A stretch of DNA of 58,561 nt from Clostridia bacterium (GTDB lineage: Bacteria; Bacillota; Clostridia; Christensenellales; DTU072), in the NCBI GenBank assembly GCA_017533005.1, contig JAFXIQ010000003.1, positions 1-58,561 on the forward strand, written 5' to 3'. A model generated the notes under the pieces. It saw nothing but the letters and a program-made list of their open reading frames with translations. It made no database searches and had not been told where the DNA came from. Positions 8,173 through 16,788 of this stretch are shown piece after piece (the stretch's first letter is position 1; the number at the start of each line of letters is the position of its first letter). The position numbers and the translations under genes were made by a program.

Positions 8173-9143
8173 TGTTAACTAGAAGATTAATCGAAAGCGC
8201 ACGTTATAAAGAGTTCAAGTTAGACGTAGAAAGGAACCGACTTTCTCACGCCTACCTTATCATTGGTGATGACACTCAAGTACGTGCAACGTATAAGAAT
8301 CTTCTTGCTATGACCATACTATGTAGGGCGAACGTCTGCTTTAATTGTCCTACGTGCGAGAAGATAATTGCTCACGCACATAGTGATGTAAAATTCTTCA
8401 ATGATGACGGCGATATGAAAGTTAAGGATGCCGAAACGCTCATTGAAGATGCCTATATTCGTGGTTTAGAGGGCGAAACAAAAATTTACTTCGTTGACAA
8501 TTTCGATAAGTTTACTAGGCAAGAAGTGCCTAACAAACTATTAAAAATCTTTGAAGAGCCACCGGAAGGCGTGGTTATATTCCTATTTGCCACGTCGGAG
8601 AACGGAGTGTTAACCACTATTAAATCGAGAGCAAAAAAGATGCTCTTACCTTCTTTCACGACGGAAGAAATCAAGGAATATTTAATTGATATCGGCACGC
8701 CGGAAGACCAAGCAGAAATTGCTTCGGTACTATCGGGAGGAAGAATAGATAGGGGCAGTAAGTTTGCGGAAAACGAAGAATACGTTGTGCAGTACGAGAA
8801 GTGTTTTGAGGTACTTACTTCGGTTAAGAAGTCTAGTGATATAGCTAGCGTATTGAATAACAAGATTTTTTCTAGAGAGCAAATTAGCGTAACGCTAGAA
8901 TTTTTTGAAATAATATTAAGAGACGTTATGTGTCACGTCAGCAAGGCGAAAGTCCCCACGATGACGCTTAACAAAGACTATGATATAGGAAGAATTGCAG
9001 AGGGATTTACTGCAGGTGGTGTGGCTATGGCGCTTATAGCCGTTACCGATGCTAGGCGAAAGCTTAACGTCAACGTCAACCCGTTATCGGTTGCAGAGCG
9101 CATGATGTTCGATATTTTGGAGGCAAAATACAAATGGCAATAG
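8172..9143 (+). CDS. holB: DNA polymerase III delta' subunit
   Basis: 323 residues. A zinc module is formed by C51, C56, C59 and C62 (CRANVCFNCPTC). The AAA+ core has the delta' features NKLLKIFEEPPEGV and TIKSRAKK (sensor 1 region). The P-loop position reads IIGDDTQVRAT and cannot bind ATP normally, as expected for delta', which is the non-ATPase clamp-loader subunit that opens the beta clamp together with delta and tau. Context (tmk upstream, ricT downstream) matches the classical cluster. Its last 10 bases overlap ricT. Confidence 0.9.
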   Translation: MLTRRLIESARYKEFKLDVERNRLSHAYLIIGDDTQVRATYKNLLAMTILCRANVCFNCPTCEKIIAHAHSDVKFFNDDGDMKVKDAETLIEDAYIRGLEGETKIYFVDNFDKFTRQEVPNKLLKIFEEPPEGVVIFLFATSENGVLTTIKSRAKKMLLPSFTTEEIKEYLIDIGTPEDQAEIASVLSGGRIDRGSKFAENEEYVVQYEKCFEVLTSVKKSSDIASVLNNKIFSREQISVTLEFFEIILRDVMCHVSKAKVPTMTLNKDYDIGRIAEGFTAGGVAMALIAVTDARRKLNVNVNPLSVAERMMFDILEAKYKWQ

Positions 9144-9985
9144 TAGTAGGAATTAAGTTCCGTACAGGACAAAAGATATACTATTTCGACCCCAACGGAG
9201 AAACTTTCAAGGAAGGCGACAACGCTATTCTAGAAACTGCTCGTGGACAAGAATTCGGCAAGGTAGTTTTCGGCAACAAAGAAGTTCCCGAGAGCGAAGT
9301 AGTTCAACCGCTTAAACCCGTTTTGCGTAAAGCTACAGCTAAAGACGAGGCCCAAAACGAAAAGAACTTAAGCGAACGCACTCGACTTATGGAAGAAACC
9401 GTCAAAAAAGTTTTTGCACACAACCTACCGATGAAAGTTGTAGATGCTGAATACACTTTTGACAGAACCAAGATAATAATTTATTTTACTGCTGATATGC
9501 GAGTAGACTTCCGTGAGCTAGTCAAAGACCTTGCTTCGTTATTCCATTTACGCATTGAGCTACGCCAAATTTACGAGCGTGACGACATTAAGCTTCGTGG
9601 CGCGCTTGCAGTATGTGGTAGACCGTGTTGTTGTATAACGCACTTACAAGACTACGAAAAGGTCAGCATAAAAATGGCAAAGTACCAGAATTTATCCTTA
9701 AATCCGTCTAAGATAAGTGGATGCTGTGGCAAGCTTATGTGTTGTTTGAGATACGAGAACGATTATTATCAAGAAACTTACAAGCTTATGCCGAAAATGA
9801 ATTCTACTATAGACACACCTGACGGAGCAGGGCAAGTAGTGGGAACGGATATGCTCAAGAGAGAAGTAAAGGTACGTATAACCGACAAAGAAGGTGGCGT
9901 AGAAATAAAAACTTTCCCATTAGAGAAACTGAATATTAAAACGACTTCTACGGAGCCGGAAGACGACGCGAGCGACGACGAATAA
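9134..9985 (+). CDS. ricT: PSP1-domain protein RicT (YaaT)
   Basis: 283 residues with the PSP1 C-terminal domain. Cysteines C161, C165-C167, C197, C198, C203 and C204 (motifs CGRPCCC and GCCGKLMCC) match the clusters that bind Fe-S in the Bacillus Ric complex. There RicT acts with RicA and RicF to control RNase Y-dependent mRNA processing, sporulation and competence. The acidic tail (EPEDDASDDE) is dispensable-looking. It is the last gene of the operon and starts inside the end of holB. RicA/RicF genes are not in view, so the function of the full complex is inferred. Confidence 0.88.
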   Translation: MAIVVGIKFRTGQKIYYFDPNGETFKEGDNAILETARGQEFGKVVFGNKEVPESEVVQPLKPVLRKATAKDEAQNEKNLSERTRLMEETVKKVFAHNLPMKVVDAEYTFDRTKIIIYFTADMRVDFRELVKDLASLFHLRIELRQIYERDDIKLRGALAVCGRPCCCITHLQDYEKVSIKMAKYQNLSLNPSKISGCCGKLMCCLRYENDYYQETYKLMPKMNSTIDTPDGAGQVVGTDMLKREVKVRITDKEGGVEIKTFPLEKLNIKTTSTEPEDDASDDE

Positions 9986-10009
9986 GCGCGCGATAATACA
10001 AAAACTCCC

Positions 10010-10038
10010 TTGACAAAGCACTATCAAAGTGATAGAAT
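10010..10038 (+). promoter_or_regulatory. SigmaA-type promoter of the small ferredoxin
   Basis: TTGACA (10010-10015), 17-bp spacer, TAGAAT (10033-10038); AAGGAG follows shortly before the ATG. Confidence 0.8.
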
Positions 10039-10068
10039 ACAATAAACAAACTTATAAGGAGAAGAACA

Positions 10069-10242
10069 ATGGCATATTGCATCGATAAAGAACTTTGCAT
10101 CGCATGTGGCGCATGTGCAGACAGCTGCCCAGTTGGCGCTATTTCAGCAGACGGAGACGTTTACACCATCAACGCAGACGAATGTCTAGGTTGTGGAATC
10201 TGCGCAGGAAGTTGCCCTCAAGAAGCTATTTCCGAAGAGTAA
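10069..10242 (+). CDS. Small 2[4Fe-4S] ferredoxin
   Basis: 57 residues, beginning MAYCIDKELCIACGACAD. Two clusters are clear: CIACGACADSCP and CLGCGICAGSCP, each with the CxxCxxC...CP pattern of clostridial 2[4Fe-4S] ferredoxins. Such proteins carry low-potential electrons between oxidoreductases in anaerobes. It has its own consensus promoter, a ribosome site (AAGGAG) and an intrinsic terminator, so it is an independent, probably strongly expressed transcript. It is easily missed because of its size. The family is certain; the redox partner is unknown. Confidence 0.95.
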   Translation: MAYCIDKELCIACGACADSCPVGAISADGDVYTINADECLGCGICAGSCPQEAISEE

Positions 10243-10256
10243 GAAATTCCAGAAGG

Positions 10257-10284
10257 ACGGCGTTCTTTTGAGCGCCGTTTTTTC
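10257..10284 (+). terminator. Intrinsic terminator of the ferredoxin gene
   Basis: ACGGCG (10257-10262) pairs with CGCCGT (10273-10278), followed by six T. Confidence 0.85.
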
Positions 10285-10303
10285 TTGCAATAAAAACTGA
10301 AAA

Positions 10304-12382
10304 ATGCCCGTAATAGTTAAGGAAGCCGAACAGCTCAAGAAAAGGCTTATTGAAGAAAATCCCCATTTAACAGAAGAAGAAATCTTTTCCTTGTATATCG
10401 AGGAAGGCTTTCGTCGTGCAGAAAAGGGGCACGAATTTAGACTTGACGTTTCAAGGTATTTTCAATACTATAACAACGATAGAAGGCGCGCTTTGAACAA
10501 GAAAAAGCAAGCCCATGAACGCATTTTACCGTGCGAAGTGCACGTTGTAACCCAGCTTTTCACGCCCGAATACATCACAAGATACATTGTTGACAACTCT
10601 CTCGGCAGGCTTTTATACGAAGGTGGTATAGATTTAGGGCTAGAGTATTTAGATAGAAACAGCGAACTCAAATTTCATACGAGAGAAATTAACCTAGAAG
10701 AGCTACGCATTTTAGACCCGGCGGTAGGCACGGGTAACTTGTTGTTATACGCTTGCGAAATCCTTATCAGAGCATATAGGGAAAGGGGTTACGCAGAAGA
10801 CAAGATTTGCAGGTATATCGAACGTAACTTTATCGGCATAGACATTGACGCGCGAGCAGTAGAAATATGTAAACGCGTATTCAAAAAAGAATTCAATGTA
10901 GTGCCGTGTATCTACACGATTAAAAGACCTCCCGCAAGAGTGGTTGAGATATTGCAGAAAAAGGGCTTTACTAACCTTACTCGTGCGCTATGTAATTGCA
11001 CAGCTTTAGGTTCGGTCGTAGATTTCACTAAGGAAGAAATCAATGAAATAATGTCAATCGTGCCCACTTTGCGCGCATTGTGCCATAAATTTGATGTAAT
11101 TTTAATCAATCCACCATATTTATCTAGCTCTGATTTCAATCAAGTCCTTAAAAAATACGTTAGCGAATACTACAAGGAATACGGGGCTGACTTATTCTCG
11201 GTATTCGTTGCGAAATATCTCGGCAGAATGAATCCGCACGCCTATATGGGTATCGTTTGCCCGTATAATTGGATGTTCACTAAGCGCTTTGTCGGCATAA
11301 GAAAGGCGATAATAGAGAACCATAATATATCAACGCTTGCACAGCTTTCGTTATCGGGATATCGCGAAGCCACCGTCTATCTATCAGCATACGTAATTAA
11401 AGGAAGCCGTGATAAATCGCTCGCTAGCATCATAAAATTAAGTGAAGAAAAGGACCAAGAAGAAGGCCTTAAAAAGGCAGTTGCAAGCTATACTAAGGGT
11501 ATAAATTTCAAGCGTATGCAGGAGAGCTTTTTGCTTGCTCCTGGTTGCGCTTTCATATACGGCGATGGCGAAAACTTCCTAAAGAATTATGCAAAAGGAA
11601 GGCTAGAAGACGTTATGGAAATTAGGCAAGGGCTAGCAACAGGTAGCAACGCCTACTTCCTAAAGGACATAAAAACCGTAGATATAAATGACGTAGACTT
11701 TGCATCTACTAGCTACTCGGAGTACGAAAATGCTAACAAAAAATACGCCTTATACAGTAAAGGTGGCGAGTTTAGGAAGTGGTATGGCAACGTCGACTAT
11801 GTAATCAAGTTTGACAAAGCTTCTCGCGAAAAGCTTAAGACCGTGGGCAATAAAATGCCTTCTCGTGATTTTTACTTCAGACCGGCGATAACGTGGACTT
11901 TAGTATCTTCAAAAGGCATTTTTGGAGCACGAAAGTGCGAACATTCGGTTTTTGACGTAGGTGGCTCTTGTGGTTTCCCACACGACCCGACGGACCTTGA
12001 GTTCATACTAGGATATCTATGTAGCAAAGTAGCTACAACCTATCTTAACGCGCAAAATCCTACCATAAATTGTCAAGTCGGCGACCTTAAGAATTTACCT
12101 TTTGTAAGACCTAGCCTAGAAGTTAAGGCACGTGTAACCGAGCTAGTTAAGGAGTGTATAGAAATCGCTAAAAAAGATTGGCTTGCGTCCGACGCATCGT
12201 ACTTAAAGAAGGAAGAAAGACCGGTTATAACTAAGGAAGAAGCCAAACTGAATTTTGCTAAAATGAAGAAAAACGAAGAAGAAATCAATAAGATTTTTAT
12301 CGAGCTTTACGGGCTTGAAGACGCACTAACGCCGGAAGTCGAAGATAGGCTTATTACGCTTAAGGTGCAAGGGGATTGTTGA
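10304..12382 (+). CDS. PglX/Eco57I-like adenine-specific DNA methyltransferase, orphan
   Basis: 692 residues. An N-terminal segment reads TQLFTPEYITRYIVDNSLGR, as in BREX PglX proteins. Motif I is DPAVGTGN (from residue 138, binds S-adenosylmethionine) and the catalytic motif IV is NPPY (269-272), so N6-adenine methylation is predicted. A C-terminal region (residues about 380-690) with PAITWTLVSSKG and VATTYLNAQNPTINCQVGDL resembles the target-recognition part of Eco57I-type enzymes. It is much shorter than the roughly 1200 residues of PglX. No nuclease, pglZ, brxL or other BREX gene is nearby. The ATG has no recognisable ribosome site, lies 19 bp after a terminator and is preceded by an in-frame TGA, so expression is uncertain. 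It could be a solitary epigenetic or anti-restriction methylase, or a combined restriction-modification protein. Confidence 0.75.
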   Translation: MPVIVKEAEQLKKRLIEENPHLTEEEIFSLYIEEGFRRAEKGHEFRLDVSRYFQYYNNDRRRALNKKKQAHERILPCEVHVVTQLFTPEYITRYIVDNSLGRLLYEGGIDLGLEYLDRNSELKFHTREINLEELRILDPAVGTGNLLLYACEILIRAYRERGYAEDKICRYIERNFIGIDIDARAVEICKRVFKKEFNVVPCIYTIKRPPARVVEILQKKGFTNLTRALCNCTALGSVVDFTKEEINEIMSIVPTLRALCHKFDVILINPPYLSSSDFNQVLKKYVSEYYKEYGADLFSVFVAKYLGRMNPHAYMGIVCPYNWMFTKRFVGIRKAIIENHNISTLAQLSLSGYREATVYLSAYVIKGSRDKSLASIIKLSEEKDQEEGLKKAVASYTKGINFKRMQESFLLAPGCAFIYGDGENFLKNYAKGRLEDVMEIRQGLATGSNAYFLKDIKTVDINDVDFASTSYSEYENANKKYALYSKGGEFRKWYGNVDYVIKFDKASREKLKTVGNKMPSRDFYFRPAITWTLVSSKGIFGARKCEHSVFDVGGSCGFPHDPTDLEFILGYLCSKVATTYLNAQNPTINCQVGDLKNLPFVRPSLEVKARVTELVKECIEIAKKDWLASDASYLKKEERPVITKEEAKLNFAKMKKNEEEINKIFIELYGLEDALTPEVEDRLITLKVQGDC

Positions 12383-12407
12383 CAGAATTTTCAAGAAACT
12401 ATATAAT
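12379..12407 (+). promoter_or_regulatory. SigmaA-type promoter of the DUF4234 gene
   Basis: TTGACA (12379-12384), 17-bp spacer, TATAAT (12402-12407). The -35 box overlaps the methyltransferase stop codon. Confidence 0.8.
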
Positions 12408-12439
12408 TAGTATATTGATATGTTAAGGAGCAAAATAAT

Positions 12440-12955
12440 ATGGACACTAATTTTAGAATAAACAGAAGTTGGATAAAAACCGTAATACTAGGAATGTTAA
12501 CGCTTGGTATATATCCACTCGTTATGTATCATCATATTACGCAAGAAATCAACTTCGTTTGTATGAAAGACGGCAAAAAGACGATGGACTTTTTGCTTGT
12601 TACCTTTATTGTTGCGCCGATAACTGCGGGAATAGGCGCAGTCGTATGGCAACATCGCATTTGCAACAGAATGGGTGACGAGCTCAAGCGTCGTGCAATC
12701 GACTTAGAGTTTAGCGCAAAGGATTTTTGGAAAACTTGTTTCTGGGGAATGTTACTAGCGGTAGCAGCTGTTATTATGACGTCTATAGAAGCTAGTGGCG
12801 CAGAACTTGGAGTGTTGTCGATAATATCCTTTGTGCTTATGATAGTTGCCAGCATTTTGGTAATCATTTTTGAGAGCAAATTCTTGAAAGCCATGAACGC
12901 CTTGAACGAGCACTACAACTCTCACGAAAAAATGGAGCCCCGCCCATACTATTAA
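12440..12955 (+). CDS. DUF4234 membrane protein
   Basis: 171 residues with about four membrane segments. The N-terminus (RSWIKTVILGMLTLGIYPLV) carries the aromatic/glycine pattern of the DUF4234 family, whose function is unknown. A cytoplasmic-looking loop near residues 75-95 is rich in charges (HRICNRMGDELKRRAIDLEF). It has its own promoter and shares a bidirectional terminator with the convergent phosphatase gene, so it is a monocistronic unit. No functional clue comes from neighbours. Confidence 0.7.
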   Translation: MDTNFRINRSWIKTVILGMLTLGIYPLVMYHHITQEINFVCMKDGKKTMDFLLVTFIVAPITAGIGAVVWQHRICNRMGDELKRRAIDLEFSAKDFWKTCFWGMLLAVAAVIMTSIEASGAELGVLSIISFVLMIVASILVIIFESKFLKAMNALNEHYNSHEKMEPRPYY

Positions 12956-12979
12956 GATAAAATGTAAATTCAATAATAA

Positions 12980-13006
12980 AAAGCACGCGAAAGCGTGCTT
13001 TTTTCT
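12980..13006. terminator. Bidirectional terminator
   Basis: AAGCACGC-GAAA-GCGTGCTT hairpin with A run on the left and T run on the right, placed between convergent genes. Confidence 0.85.
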
Positions 13007-13010
13007 TGGT

Positions 13011-13748
13011 TTATTCTAGATAATAGTCACGAAGTTCGTTGAGTGTTTCTTCCGTCAATCCGAATTCTTCGTATAGGTAGGCACTCATAGAGCCATATTT
13101 CTTTTCGATAGCATTGTAAGCGCATTGTAGTAGCTTTTCGTCAACTATGAATAGGGGACGGTAACGTTTGAAGAAGTATGGGCGCAAAGGTTTTGGAATT
13201 CTTTTGCCGATAACTTCTTCGAGATATGGAACGACTTGCATACTCGACATGTAGTCGCGGAAAATATCTTCTTTGCTTACGCCGAGAATGGTTAGAATAA
13301 GCATTGCGCCGACGCCGGTTCTATCTTTACCTGCCGTGCAGTGTTGTAGGAAAGGCGTTTCGCGCTTTACCATGGCTTCAATCATCTTTTTGTAGCCTAC
13401 GTTATTAAAAGGTAGCGTTTCGTAGGTAGGATAAATGTCCTCGAGATGCACTTTTATTAGGAGTTTTTGTAGGTTGCTACCGTGCTCGATTTTGAAGAGC
13501 TTTCCATTATTCAAATTAGCAGGGTAGTTTTCGTGTTCAACACCGATTTTTTGATACACGGAAGCATCGTCGCATTCGCTCGCATCACGGAAGTCGAAAA
13601 TATGTTTAAGACCTAGTGCTTTTAGCTCGTTGATATCGTTTTCGGTTGCATCGTCAAGGCGCGCAGAGCGATAGAAACAACCACTTTTAACTTGCTTATT
13701 GCCTACTTTCAAATATCCCAAATCACGTAAGTTATGAACTTTTTCCAT
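13011..13748 (-). CDS. Tyrosine-protein phosphatase (Tyr_phosphatase3 family)
   Basis: 245 residues from the ATG at 13748, which has AGGAG eight bases upstream; an in-frame TTG two codons earlier lies too close to that site. The catalytic loop HCTAGKDRTG gives the nucleophile C137 and the phosphate-binding R143 (CX5R). The N-terminus NLRDLGYLKV and the FRSA-like YRSARLDD segment match the Tyr_phosphatase3 family of tyrosine or phosphoinositide phosphatases found in bacteria. The region near residues 175-205 (RIPKPLRPYFFKRYRPLF) is basic. No signal peptide is seen, so it is presumably cytoplasmic. The natural substrate is unknown. Confidence 0.85.
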   Translation of the reverse strand: MEKVHNLRDLGYLKVGNKQVKSGCFYRSARLDDATENDINELKALGLKHIFDFRDASECDDASVYQKIGVEHENYPANLNNGKLFKIEHGSNLQKLLIKVHLEDIYPTYETLPFNNVGYKKMIEAMVKRETPFLQHCTAGKDRTGVGAMLILTILGVSKEDIFRDYMSSMQVVPYLEEVIGKRIPKPLRPYFFKRYRPLFIVDEKLLQCAYNAIEKKYGSMSAYLYEEFGLTEETLNELRDYYLE

Positions 13749-13769
13749 TCGCAATTCTCCTATGTGCTT

Positions 13770-13798
13770 ATTTTATCATAACAGACCTTTTTTATCAA
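13770..13798 (-). promoter_or_regulatory. Promoter of the phosphatase gene
   Basis: On the minus strand: TTGATA (13798-13793), 17-bp spacer, TAAAAT (13775-13770). Confidence 0.7.
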
Positions 13799-13860
13799 GA
13801 AAACTATTGTCGAATAGTGGAAAACTTAAAAAAATGGTAGTTGTTATACAATAATCGGTA

Positions 13861-13889
13861 TTGACAAAGCGCGCGCGTGCTTATATAAT
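13861..13889 (+). promoter_or_regulatory. Promoter of the GtrA-like/DUF2804 genes
   Basis: TTGACA (13861-13866), 17-bp spacer containing alternating GC (GCGCGCGCG), TATAAT (13884-13889). Confidence 0.8.
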
Positions 13890-13935
13890 AAATGTATAAA
13901 TAAACATTTTAACGTATTTCGTAAGGAGCAACATT

Positions 13936-14445
13936 ATGGCAGAAGAAAAGAAGACGCAATCAGAAGGCAAAAAGACTTTAATACAAGCAATACTATTTAC
14001 GCTATTGAGCCTAGTCGCATTCGTTGTGCAATTTGTTATCGTACAATTTGGACCCAAGGCAATGATAGCACTAGAAGACACCGTTATTGATGCTTGGATT
14101 TTTGGTGAACAAAATCTTAACGTATTTTTAGCATTCTTGATTGGTAATATTGCTGCGAAAGCAATTTCTTATATTCTTAACAGAAAGAAGACCTTTGGCG
14201 CGACCAAGAATTTGGCATTCTCACTTACGGTATACATTGTAATGTGCGTAACGCTAATTATAGTAGAAACTTTAATCGGCGACCCACTTGCAAAAGCTCT
14301 CTTGAAGCTCATTCCCGCACTAGGCGATTGGAGTGCAACGCTTTCAATGCTACTATACTCAACGGCAGACTTCGTAATAGTCTTCTTGATGGAAAAATTC
14401 GTAATAATGAACGATAACTTGTTCAAGAAAAAAGAAAATAAATAA
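13936..14445 (+). CDS. GtrA-like small membrane protein
   Basis: 169 residues with four predicted membrane helices. FLIGNIAAKAISYILNRKKTF is the hallmark of the GtrA family (PF04138), where a glycine/asparagine-rich helix is followed by an Asn-Arg/Lys-x-x-T-F turn. GtrA proteins are thought to flip or guide polyprenyl-linked sugars across the membrane in cell-surface glycosylation. AAGGAG precedes the ATG, and the gene is followed after 11 bp by the DUF2804 gene under the same promoter. Charged tails at both ends (MAEEKKTQSEGKK, LFKKKENK) face the cytoplasm by the positive-inside rule. No glycosyltransferase is adjacent, so the partner is unknown. Confidence 0.7.
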   Translation: MAEEKKTQSEGKKTLIQAILFTLLSLVAFVVQFVIVQFGPKAMIALEDTVIDAWIFGEQNLNVFLAFLIGNIAAKAISYILNRKKTFGATKNLAFSLTVYIVMCVTLIIVETLIGDPLAKALLKLIPALGDWSATLSMLLYSTADFVIVFLMEKFVIMNDNLFKKKENK

Positions 14446-14456
14446 GGAGGCACCAT

Positions 14457-15524
14457 ATGTCAAAGTACCCCGAATACATTAGTGAAAAACGCCGTCCCAT
14501 TGATACTCCCGAAAGTATCGTTGAGAACGGACAGGCTCATTTCGGTACTTTCAAAGACCCGTTTAAGAACCTAAATCTTATTGATTGTGAAAAACCTTGT
14601 GGAAAAAGAATGCCTGATTTTATGAAGAAAAGCCGTCTTACCGAGTGGGAAGCTTTTGAAGTTCATCTTGATGAGGGCGCATTGATAAGTGCAATTTATA
14701 ATACCGGACCTATGGGCTTTTCTATCTTCGTATGGTTCGATAAGAGAGATAAAAAAATCTACTCTTGGCGCAATATCGTACCTGTTAAACAAGCTAAAGT
14801 CGCATCTCAACTTGTTGACGATTACTGCTATTTGAAGGTAGCTAAATCGGAATATAAAATCGAGAACGACCTTATGAACGGCAAGGCTCGTGCAAAGGGC
14901 TATAGCGTAAACAAGAAGAGTGGTAGATTCGAAATCGACATCAGTGTAGACAGACTATCCCCTTGTTCAAACGTAAGCATACCTTTCGGCCCCAACAAGC
15001 CTTTATATTCAGAAAAGGATTTCTTCAAAGCAACGGGTACCATAACGGTTAATGGTGAAGTATTTACCACCAACGAGAATTCGGTAGCAATCATAGACGA
15101 CCACAAGGGATATTATCCTTTCCGTGCTCACTACGATTGGCTAACCACTATGGGTGTGATTGATGATGAGGGCGAGAAGAAGTATTTTGCATTCAACTTG
15201 ACGCGCAATCAATCTATCAATCAAGACGATTACAACGAGAACCTGATTTGGGTAGAAGGCGAGTCTTTCCCACTTCCCCCAGTAACTTTCTCAAAGGCTT
15301 CCAAGAAGGCAAAGACGTGGTATATTAAAGATGAACACGGATGCGTAGACCTTCGTTACGAAATCGATAACGTATTCTATATGCCAATGCATTTCTTGGT
15401 AATTGACGTCTATTACGCGCTTCCTTACGGAAGAATTTACGGCACGGTAAAAGATACCAACGGCAAAGTCTACAAACTAGACGGCGTATTAGGTATCGGC
15501 GAAGATAAGACCACACGTATGTAG
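14457..15524 (+). CDS. DUF2804 domain protein
   Basis: 355 residues, soluble, no signal peptide. The pattern IIDDHKGYYPFRAHYDWLTT, then FAFNLTRNQ and ENLIWVEG, matches the DUF2804 family, which is widespread but without a known reaction. Its beta-rich layout with conserved aromatic and acidic residues suggests a ligand- or lipid-binding or enzymatic fold, which is only an inference. It is translated from an ATG preceded by AAGGAGG and lies 11 bp after the GtrA-like gene, with a terminator behind it, so the two form one operon. The pairing with a polyprenyl-sugar type membrane protein hints at lipid or envelope chemistry. Confidence 0.7.
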   Translation: MSKYPEYISEKRRPIDTPESIVENGQAHFGTFKDPFKNLNLIDCEKPCGKRMPDFMKKSRLTEWEAFEVHLDEGALISAIYNTGPMGFSIFVWFDKRDKKIYSWRNIVPVKQAKVASQLVDDYCYLKVAKSEYKIENDLMNGKARAKGYSVNKKSGRFEIDISVDRLSPCSNVSIPFGPNKPLYSEKDFFKATGTITVNGEVFTTNENSVAIIDDHKGYYPFRAHYDWLTTMGVIDDEGEKKYFAFNLTRNQSINQDDYNENLIWVEGESFPLPPVTFSKASKKAKTWYIKDEHGCVDLRYEIDNVFYMPMHFLVIDVYYALPYGRIYGTVKDTNGKVYKLDGVLGIGEDKTTRM

Positions 15525-15546
15525 CACTAGCCAAAAAAACAAAAAG

Positions 15547-15576
15547 AAAACCGCAACTTATCGTTGCGGTTTTTCG
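15547..15576. terminator. Bidirectional terminator between DUF2804 gene and galE
   Basis: AACCGCAAC-TTATC-GTTGCGGTT with flanking A and T runs. Confidence 0.85.
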
Positions 15577-15592
15577 TTTGTATTAAATGTTA

Positions 15593-16588
15593 TTATACGC
15601 GATTCTTTTGGAAGTTCCATAGGTCACGGCACATATCGTCTAGGTTTCTCTTTGCTGACCATTTGATTTCCTTTTTAGCTTTGTCGGGGAGCGCGTAGCA
15701 GGTTGCTATGTCACCGGGACGACGTGGAGCGATTTTGTATGGAACGGGTTTGCCACTAGCTTTTTCGAATGCTTTTACCATATCTAGAACGCTGTAGCCA
15801 ACGCCGGTTCCTAGGTTGATAGGTTCTACTCCGTAGTTATCAATATATTCTAGAGCAGCAAGGTGTCCTTCAGCAAGGTCCATTACGTGAATGTAGTCGC
15901 GAACGCCTGTTCCGTCGGGAGTGTCGTAGTCGTTACCGAATACGTTTAAGTAGGGGAGTTCGCCGTGAGCGACTTTTGCAACGTAAGGCATTAGGTTGTT
16001 GGGAATACCTTTGGGGTCTTCGCCGATTAAACCGCTTTCGTGTGCTCCTACGGGGTTGAAGTAGCGAAGAAGAACGATATGCCAGCTGTTGTCAGACGCA
16101 TAAACGTAACGCAAGATTTCTTCTATCATTAGCTTCGTTGAACCGTAAGGATTGGTCGTTGATAAAGAGCACTCTTCGTCGATGGGTAGTCTTTCGGGGG
16201 TGCCGTAAACGGTTGCCGAAGATGAGAAAACGAATTTTTTAACGTTGAACTCTTTCATAACTTCAAGAAGAGATAGCGTAGAAATTAGGTTGTTTTGATA
16301 ATATTTGATGGGCATAGCACAGCTTTCGCCAACAGCTTTAAGACCTGCGAAGTGGATAACTGCGTCAATAGCGTTTTCAGTGAAAATCTTTCTTAAAATA
16401 TCTTTATCACAAACGTCGCCTTCATAGAAAGTGATGGTTTTTCCCGTGATTTTTTCAACGTTTTTAACGCTTTCGATGTTGCTGTTTGAGAAGTTGTCAA
16501 CTGCTACTACGTCGTAGCCGGAATTCAAAAGCACTACGTTTGTATGGCTAGCGATATAGCCTGCGCCACCGGTAACAAGAATTTTCAT
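15593..16588 (-). CDS. galE: UDP-glucose 4-epimerase
   Basis: 331 residues, an extended short-chain dehydrogenase. The NAD site is TGGAGYIASH (residues 6-15; alanine replaces the usual glycine of GYIGSH). Catalytic residues are S124 (SSSATVYG), Y148 and K152 (YGSTK). RYFNPVGAHESGLIGEDP is the sugar-binding stretch typical of GalE. The enzyme interconverts UDP-glucose and UDP-galactose, supplying galactose for surface polysaccharides. AAGGAG lies upstream of the ATG. It is the sole intact gene downstream of a tentative promoter at 16817-16789, with a degraded reading frame in between. Confidence 0.94.
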   Translation of the reverse strand: MKILVTGGAGYIASHTNVVLLNSGYDVVAVDNFSNSNIESVKNVEKITGKTITFYEGDVCDKDILRKIFTENAIDAVIHFAGLKAVGESCAMPIKYYQNNLISTLSLLEVMKEFNVKKFVFSSSATVYGTPERLPIDEECSLSTTNPYGSTKLMIEEILRYVYASDNSWHIVLLRYFNPVGAHESGLIGEDPKGIPNNLMPYVAKVAHGELPYLNVFGNDYDTPDGTGVRDYIHVMDLAEGHLAALEYIDNYGVEPINLGTGVGYSVLDMVKAFEKASGKPVPYKIAPRRPGDIATCYALPDKAKKEIKWSAKRNLDDMCRDLWNFQKNRV

Positions 16589-16609
16589 AATATTACTCCT
16601 TTAGTTAGG

Positions 16610-16756
16610 TTATTTTATATATTTTTTGACGAGGTTATTCATTTCGTCAAGAGCTTTTTCCATATCTTTTACGAGCTTGATTTGCGTTCTAGCCCTGTCA
16701 AGGTTATGATGCGTGCGTTTAATCTTGAAATAAACGTCCCCGTCTAAGTAAGAATC
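16610..16756 (-). pseudogene. Short coding remnant upstream of galE
   Basis: The minus strand holds a 48-codon open frame ending at TAA (16612-16610) that reads like protein (GDVYFKIKRTHHNLDRA, then a helical KLVKDMEKALDEMNNLVKKY). It has no usable start: an in-frame TGA lies directly above it at 16759-16757. Either it is the tail of a lost gene or a peptide begun by an unusual route. I do not recognise the family. Confidence 0.25.
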
Positions 16757-16788
16757 TCATACCACACTCGAATCCTTTGTATAAAAGT

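Noticed and set aside
10304-12382. A complete BREX or type II restriction system
   Set aside because: No pglZ, brxA/B/C/L or endonuclease gene lies within the neighbourhood; only the methyltransferase is present.
16757-16759. Selenocysteine readthrough of the TGA above the fragment upstream of galE
   Set aside because: No SECIS-like hairpin was seen after the TGA and the upstream codons do not continue a recognisable protein.
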